A stretch of DNA of 64,000 nt from Lachnospiraceae bacterium (GTDB taxonomy: Bacteria > Bacillota > Clostridia > Lachnospirales > Lachnospiraceae), in NCBI GenBank assembly GCA_017934175.1, contig JAGBKB010000063.1, positions 1-64,000 on the forward strand, in the 5' to 3' direction. The notes beneath the pieces were generated by a model that saw only the letters and a program-made list of their open reading frames with translations, ran no database searches and was not told the origin of the DNA. Of the stretch, positions 60,943 to 64,000 are shown piece by piece (position 1 is the stretch's first letter; each line of letters opens with the position of its first letter). Position numbers and translations under genes: made by a program.

Positions 60943-61461
60943 TTATTCATTTGTTAGTGCATTAAGATTATCGATATTGTCATTAAGATTTTTAATAATA
61001 TCACTTAAAATATAATTAGGCAATATATCTCCAAGAGGCCTAAAGAAATTATTTTCAATAGCTTCTCCTATAATTATTGGCACAATAACTTTATCTTTTA
61101 ATTTAGGTTGTTTATTATGAATATCAGGAACAGCTTTTTCATAAAACATTTTTATAACATCATTATCGTTTTTAGTAGTATCAGATAAAAATATACTTGT
61201 ATAACCTGTCCAAGTAAATGAACCATCATTTTTTATAATAAATATTGCAATAACTAATTTTCTTAATTTAGTAACTTCAGATTTAAAAAGACAATCAAAA
61301 TAAGATTTATAATCATAAAATCTAATTTGTCCAGTTATAGTACAATAAAATAAATCTTTATTAATAATATATTTATGAATACATTTATCACAAAAATGAT
61401 AATTATTAGTTTCTTTTACAGGGGTTTGTTTTGAACCTCCACCAAAATCAATATAAGGCAT
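60943..61461 (-). CDS. Hypothetical protein with a Cys pair
   Basis: 172 residues, MPYIDFGGGSKQTPVKETNN, then CDKCIHKYIINKDLFYC (about 24-40), a C-x2-C...C arrangement that may bind zinc or an iron ion with a further Cys near residue 56. The C-terminal half includes LRKLVIAIFIIKNDGSFTW. Family not recognised. Coupled to the preceding gene (1-bp overlap) in the early operon. Confidence 0.55.
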   Translation of the reverse strand: MPYIDFGGGSKQTPVKETNNYHFCDKCIHKYIINKDLFYCTITGQIRFYDYKSYFDCLFKSEVTKLRKLVIAIFIIKNDGSFTWTGYTSIFLSDTTKNDNDVIKMFYEKAVPDIHNKQPKLKDKVIVPIIIGEAIENNFFRPLGDILPNYILSDIIKNLNDNIDNLNALTNE

Positions 61462-61802
61462 TATCTATTAAAATGTTTAGGTGTAAAACAAAAATGACCA
61501 TATCCTTTACTTTTATCAAGAGTATTTATAAATTTATGCGTCTTTTTATTATAAACTCTATAAGTTTTATGATTACAATCATCATAAATAATTATACAAT
61601 CTTTAGTACCATGATAAATAGGATGTTCACCATAAATTTTAAATTTTATATTATACCAATCATCAATAATATTATATATACAATTATAAATTTTAGTAAT
61701 ATGATTGAATATTACATTAATTGTATTTTTCTTTCTTTCTTTTTTATTAACAGTAATATATTTATGATGTTTAGGATTATCGGTATGAATTTTACTTGCC
61801 AT
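61461..61802 (-). CDS. Hypothetical protein, 113 residues
   Basis: Begins MASKIHTDNPKHHKYITVNK; basic and beta-rich, with several His and Tyr (YNCIYNIIDDWYNIKFKIY; DCIIIYDDCNHKTYRVYNKK). Not recognised. It overlaps the next and previous small genes by 1 and 11 bp in a leftward early operon. Confidence 0.5.
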   Translation of the reverse strand: MASKIHTDNPKHHKYITVNKKERKKNTINVIFNHITKIYNCIYNIIDDWYNIKFKIYGEHPIYHGTKDCIIIYDDCNHKTYRVYNKKTHKFINTLDKSKGYGHFCFTPKHFNR

Positions 61803-62058
61803 AAATTGCTTTCATTAATTTACCTTCAGGAGTATTATCATAATCATATATTATTTTATTTATTTCAATTTTAATTTCAACACATTGACCTTCTTTTAAT
61901 ACATTATCAAGAAACTTACCGTCTATGATTTCAGTACTAACTTCATCGTGTATACCAGGAAACCAAAAACCTGTTTCTCTATCATATTCAGGTTCGCCGT
62001 TCCAAAGTTCAATAACACCTGTTTGGTCTTTTGTTAAATAAGCAGTAATTTTTTTCAT
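61792..62058 (-). CDS. Hypothetical protein, 88 residues
   Basis: MKKITAYLTKDQTGVIELWN opens a beta-rich small protein, acidic in the centre (PEYDRETGFWFPGIHDEV) and ending EGKLMKAIYGK. Not recognised. It is the first gene after the intergenic element at 62066-62157 and starts in AAATTATG context, so it probably begins a transcription unit that runs leftward. Confidence 0.55.
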   Translation of the reverse strand: MKKITAYLTKDQTGVIELWNGEPEYDRETGFWFPGIHDEVSTEIIDGKFLDNVLKEGQCVEIKIEINKIIYDYDNTPEGKLMKAIYGK

Positions 62059-62065
62059 AATTTAT

Positions 62066-62157
62066 AATTTTTTAAATTTTTGAGTTAATTTCAGCCATTT
62101 TAAGACATTATCATATAATATATGAAGGACTTATTATTTTGATATAGAAAATTGATT
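62066..62157 (-). repeat. Dispersed intergenic element, copy B
   Basis: 92-bp homologue of copy A (46641-46732), with the same ends and internal GGCTGAAA. Its - strand end lies 7 bp upstream of the gene start at 62058, which has no host-type promoter between, so the element may itself be the promoter or leader. Confidence 0.75.
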
Positions 62158-62203
62158 ACAAACAAAATGAGCTATGATTGTGGGCGTTTTAGACAATAAA
62201 AAT

Positions 62204-62237
62204 AAAGCCGGACAAGTTATAGCTCAAGTCCGGCTTT
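62204..62237. terminator. Terminator after tRNA-Gln
   Basis: Perfect 10-bp stem AAAGCCGGAC (62204-62213) with GTCCGGCTTT (62228-62237), loop 14, followed on the - strand by ATTTTTATT. It ends the tRNA-Gln transcript and isolates it from the unit starting at 62058. Confidence 0.85.
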
Positions 62238-62295
62238 CCACAAACATTATAACGAACATTAAAATTATAAACACTACTAACAATAGTAATATTTG

Positions 62296-62366
62296 TTGAA
62301 ATATCAGGATTCGAACCTGAACTAAAGGAACCAAAATCCTTTGTGCTACCATTACACTATATTTCA
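62296..62366 (-). tRNA. tRNA-Gln (anticodon UUG)
   Basis: 71 nt. Acceptor stem TGAAATA/TATTTCA, D arm with GTGTAATGGTAGCAC, anticodon stem AAGGA/TCCTT with loop TTTTGGT (anticodon TTG), T arm CAGGTTCGAATCCTG. Discriminator A; no encoded CCA. It reads CAA, by far the main Gln codon of this phage. It is not a TAG suppressor. Confidence 0.95.
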
Positions 62367-62370
62367 ATAA

Positions 62371-62448
62371 AGAGAACAATATTGAAGAAGGAGTCCAATC
62401 ATAAAACGCAAAGGCAGAAAGCGAAGATTAGCAACAATATTGTTCTCT
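62371..62448 (-). ncRNA. Candidate structured RNA in the tRNA cluster
   Basis: Perfect 14-bp inverted repeat AGAGAACAATATTG (62371-62384) and CAATATTGTTCTCT (62435-62448) enclosing 50 nt, located 4 bp upstream of tRNA-Gln. The interior is relatively GC-rich and non-coding. It lacks a T arm so is not a tRNA. A small stable RNA or a tRNA-processing hairpin would fit. Confidence 0.45.
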
Positions 62449-62455
62449 AAGTTAT

Positions 62456-62770
62456 TTAAAGATTTAATATATCATAAATACTCATAAATCTATCATGACA
62501 AGCATTAGCATCATTAAATATTTCTTTTACTTCATGACCAGATTTAAGATAATATGTAATTTCATAACATTGTTGATTCATATTATATCTTTGTGAAACT
62601 TGTTCAATTTCATTAATATTAATTAAATTATCACCATCTAAATCTTTGATAAAATAAGTAGTATAAGTATCTTCAATTGATATACATTTTATAAAATAAA
62701 TTGAAGTTATTATAAAAGTAATAATTGCTAAAATAATAAATACAAGTAATATGTCTAATAAAATTTCCAT
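62456..62770 (-). CDS. Small membrane-anchored protein, 104 residues
   Basis: An N-terminal hydrophobic segment (about 4-28, LLDILLVFIILAIITFIITS) is followed by an acidic soluble domain (FIKDLDGDNLININEIEQVS). The topology is probably N-in with the domain outside or in the periplasm, but orientation is not certain. Not recognised. It belongs to a run of small genes between the two tRNAs, often occupied in phages by host-interaction genes. Confidence 0.5.
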   Translation of the reverse strand: MEILLDILLVFIILAIITFIITSIYFIKCISIEDTYTTYFIKDLDGDNLININEIEQVSQRYNMNQQCYEITYYLKSGHEVKEIFNDANACHDRFMSIYDILNL

Positions 62771-62772
62771 AA

Positions 62773-63114
62773 TTATTTGTTTATTAATTTATTAATATAA
62801 TTTTCATCATGTTCAATAATATGAGCTGCTTTTTCAGAAAAAGCTTTCATAATATTTTGACGACGCTCTCCTTCTTTTATTTCCTTATCGATAAAATTCT
62901 TAGCCCATTTATAAGCATCTTGTTCAATTTGTGCTTGAAGAATATTACGAGCATTATTTAAATCATATTTGTCTTTAGATTTTAAAGTAACTTTATGAGT
63001 AAATTTTTTAGTGTTAACAACATGCTTATTATTAACTATTAAACTCCACATACTCATAATAGTTTCATTACCATTAATTTCAATAAGAGGATGTGTAAAT
63101 GTAAGTTTAATCAT
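62773..63114 (-). CDS. Hypothetical protein, 113 residues
   Basis: MIKLTFTHPLIEINGNETIM, beta-rich in the first half, then a long charged helix (ILQAQIEQDAYKWAKNFIDK; EIKEGERRQNIMKAF). Not recognised. Its ATG overlaps the TGA of the 58-residue gene upstream and it lies 2 bp from the next gene. Confidence 0.5.
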   Translation of the reverse strand: MIKLTFTHPLIEINGNETIMSMWSLIVNNKHVVNTKKFTHKVTLKSKDKYDLNNARNILQAQIEQDAYKWAKNFIDKEIKEGERRQNIMKAFSEKAAHIIEHDENYINKLINK

Positions 63115-63287
63115 AATACAGGTTTCTTTTTAATTATTTTTTGATATTCTTCATCAGATATAATTTTATGAGTTTGTCTATAAGATTTAGATTTATTAGC
63201 TAAACTATAACGACAAACCTCATATTTATCACAAAAAGCACTTGTTTTGGTTGCTTTATTAATTATGTGATATAAATCTTTTGCCAT
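63111..63287 (-). CDS. Small basic protein, 58 residues
   Basis: ATG 63287 to TGA 63111. MAKDLYHIINKATKTSAFCD opens a Lys-rich protein with two Cys (ending KKKPVL). Start context AAATTATG and an ATGA overlap with the next gene support it as real in spite of its size. Function unknown. Confidence 0.5.
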   Translation of the reverse strand: MAKDLYHIINKATKTSAFCDKYEVCRYSLANKSKSYRQTHKIISDEEYQKIIKKKPVL

Positions 63288-63290
63288 AAT

Positions 63291-63500
63291 TTAACCAAAA
63301 ATAACTAAACAAATGCCTCCAATTAAAAGAATTGAACCAATAACAATTAAAATTGTTTTACTTTTAGCAGTAATTTTTGATTCTTTAACATCATTAGGAC
63401 AAGTAGGGTCTTTAGGAGTTAATTGTCCTTTAAATTTAATTGCGCTACAAATAAGCAAAACAATTAAACCAATTAATGCAATAAAATAACCAAATTCCAT
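63291..63500 (-). CDS. Small two-helix membrane protein
   Basis: 69 residues with two hydrophobic segments, about 4-20 (GYFIALIGLIVLLICSAI) and 48-68 (KTILIVIGSILLIGGICLVI), joined by a polar loop (KGQLTPKDPTCPNDVKES). Not recognised; an inner-membrane protein is likely. It starts in ACATTATG context. Confidence 0.55.
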   Translation of the reverse strand: MEFGYFIALIGLIVLLICSAIKFKGQLTPKDPTCPNDVKESKITAKSKTILIVIGSILLIGGICLVIFG

Positions 63501-63544
63501 AATGTTTGTGTTTTTATGTTAATAAATAATAATAGTCAAAGAAT

Positions 63545-63610
63545 CAAGAGAAGTATCTTTGGTTCCTCTATACAGAGAATGAGCGAGCGGCCCTCCATCA
63601 ACTTCTCTTG
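63545..63610 (-). ncRNA. Candidate structured RNA, second hairpin
   Basis: Perfect 10-bp inverted repeat CAAGAGAAGT (63545-63554) and ACTTCTCTTG (63601-63610) enclosing 46 nt with an inner CTCT/AGAG hairpin, in the 203-bp non-coding gap between a membrane-protein gene and tRNA-Leu. The remaining gap has a second 8-bp hairpin (CTTGTAAT/ATTACAAG, about 63668-63693). No T arm is present. Confidence 0.4.
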
Positions 63611-63703
63611 TTCATCGAGTCCCCAAAAATTATTCAGGTTCTCCCTATTGCAGTAGGATTTGTTTTTCTTGTAATATCTGCAACTATTACAAGATTATCA
63701 ATG

Positions 63704-63788
63704 TGCCTCCAATGAGAGTCGAACTCATACGGACTTTCAGTCCAAGGGATTTTAAGTCCCTCTTGTCTACCAATTCCAACATGAAGGC
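63704..63788 (-). tRNA. tRNA-Leu (anticodon UAA)
   Basis: 85 nt. Acceptor GCCTTCA/TGGAGGC (one G-U), anticodon stem AGGGA/TCCCT with loop CTTAAAA (anticodon TAA), long variable arm GGACTGAAAGTCC as expected for class II tRNA-Leu, and T arm ATGAGTTCGACTCTCAT. No encoded CCA. It reads TTA, the most used Leu codon of this genome. Confidence 0.95.
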
Positions 63789-63795
63789 TTTATTA

Positions 63796-63951
63796 TTATA
63801 GATTATTTTCATTAACTATATCTATAACTTTATAATAAAATGCTAACCATTCTTGATGTGTAACTCCAGCAGGACATAATCTTGCAGCTACATCAAAACA
63901 ATTATTATATTGTTTATATAATTCAGTAATTCTATTTATATTTATTTTCAT
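63796..63951 (-). CDS. Hypothetical protein, 51 residues
   Basis: From ATG 63951 (MKININRITELYKQYNN), with CFDVAARLCPAGVTHQEWLA in the middle and helical ends. An in-frame ATG at 63990 would extend it into the upstream gene and is less likely. Not recognised. It lies 7 bp upstream of the tRNA-Leu gene. Confidence 0.45.
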   Translation of the reverse strand: MKININRITELYKQYNNCFDVAARLCPAGVTHQEWLAFYYKVIDIVNENNL

Positions 63952-63955
63952 GATA

Positions 63956-64000
63956 TTATGCTTTAGTATTTTCTTGTTGTAATTCTTCAAGATTAATAAA
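63956..64000 (-). CDS. 3' end of a gene running in from the right edge
   Basis: An open frame from the window edge to TAA at 63956-63958 ends LEELQQENTKA, 14 residues visible. Codon choice (CAA, GAA, TTA) and the 4-bp spacing to the next ATG resemble its neighbours. Too short to identify. Confidence 0.35.
   Translation of the reverse strand, partial: FINLEELQQENTKA

Noticed and set aside
63545..63610. A third tRNA gene
   Set aside because: The outer stem is 10 bp and there is no T arm or recognisable anticodon loop.
1..64000. Genome-wide TAG-to-Gln recoding
   Set aside because: All large genes are open without internal TAG, five genes end at TAG, and no CUA tRNA is visible in this window.

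Overview
The window is 64 kb of an AT-rich (roughly 27% G+C by eye) double-stranded DNA phage genome of the crAss-like type (order Crassvirales), whose hosts are Bacteroidota. The assignment rests on several independent features: a 4,764-residue protein carrying the D-F-D-I-D catalytic motif of the crAss-like virion RNA polymerase; BACON domains in a tail protein; tandem giant virion cargo genes; and a replication set of family B DNA polymerase, DnaG-type primase, SNF2-like and Dda-like helicases, SSB, ATP-dependent ligase, ThyX and dUTPase. Two host-type promoters match the Bacteroidota consensus (TTTG, 19 bp, TAnnTTTG). Most genes start in an A/T-rich context ending in TTATG, without a Shine-Dalgarno sequence. 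The standard bacterial code fits: TAA, TAG and TGA all end genes.

Layout. The left part (1-40,289, + strand) is the late, virion block. It starts inside a BACON-repeat tail protein. Next come a terminator, two small membrane proteins (holin candidates), two fibre-like proteins, several small proteins, ring/neck-type structural proteins, the large muzzle-like protein (8,688-12,842), then cargo proteins and the two giant transcription proteins (18,653-25,438 and 25,568-39,862). A small membrane zincin-like gene closes the block. Capsid, portal and terminase genes are not in the window. A bidirectional terminator at 40,329-40,376 separates this block from the right part (40,541-64,000, - strand), which holds early genes: nucleotide metabolism (dut, thyX, dNMP kinase), DUF932 and Gp157-like proteins, ligase, primase, SSB, a RecT-like protein, helicases, DNA polymerase, and at the far right small unknown genes with tRNA-Gln(UUG), tRNA-Leu(UAA) and two hairpin elements.

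How it works together. The giant RNA polymerase and cargo proteins would be packaged and injected to transcribe early genes. The right block then replicates the genome and supplies nucleotides. The late block builds and releases virions.

Main points of interest. (1) The Dda-like helicase gene is interrupted exactly at conserved motif V by a 990-bp group I intron (57,744-58,733) encoding a GIY-YIG endonuclease. P1, P10, the P/Q/R/S core elements and a terminal G can all be drawn. (2) A motif TTTANRGGGG occurs at least 20 times on both strands and in all reading frames, far above chance. (3) A ~92-bp intergenic element is present in three diverged copies. (4) Two hairpin RNAs sit among the tRNAs. 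(5) Three successive cargo/transcription genes lie in one reading frame separated only by a stop and three bases. (6) One gene has strongly different codon use. (7) Four late proteins carry HExxH motifs, one together with a lysozyme-like domain.
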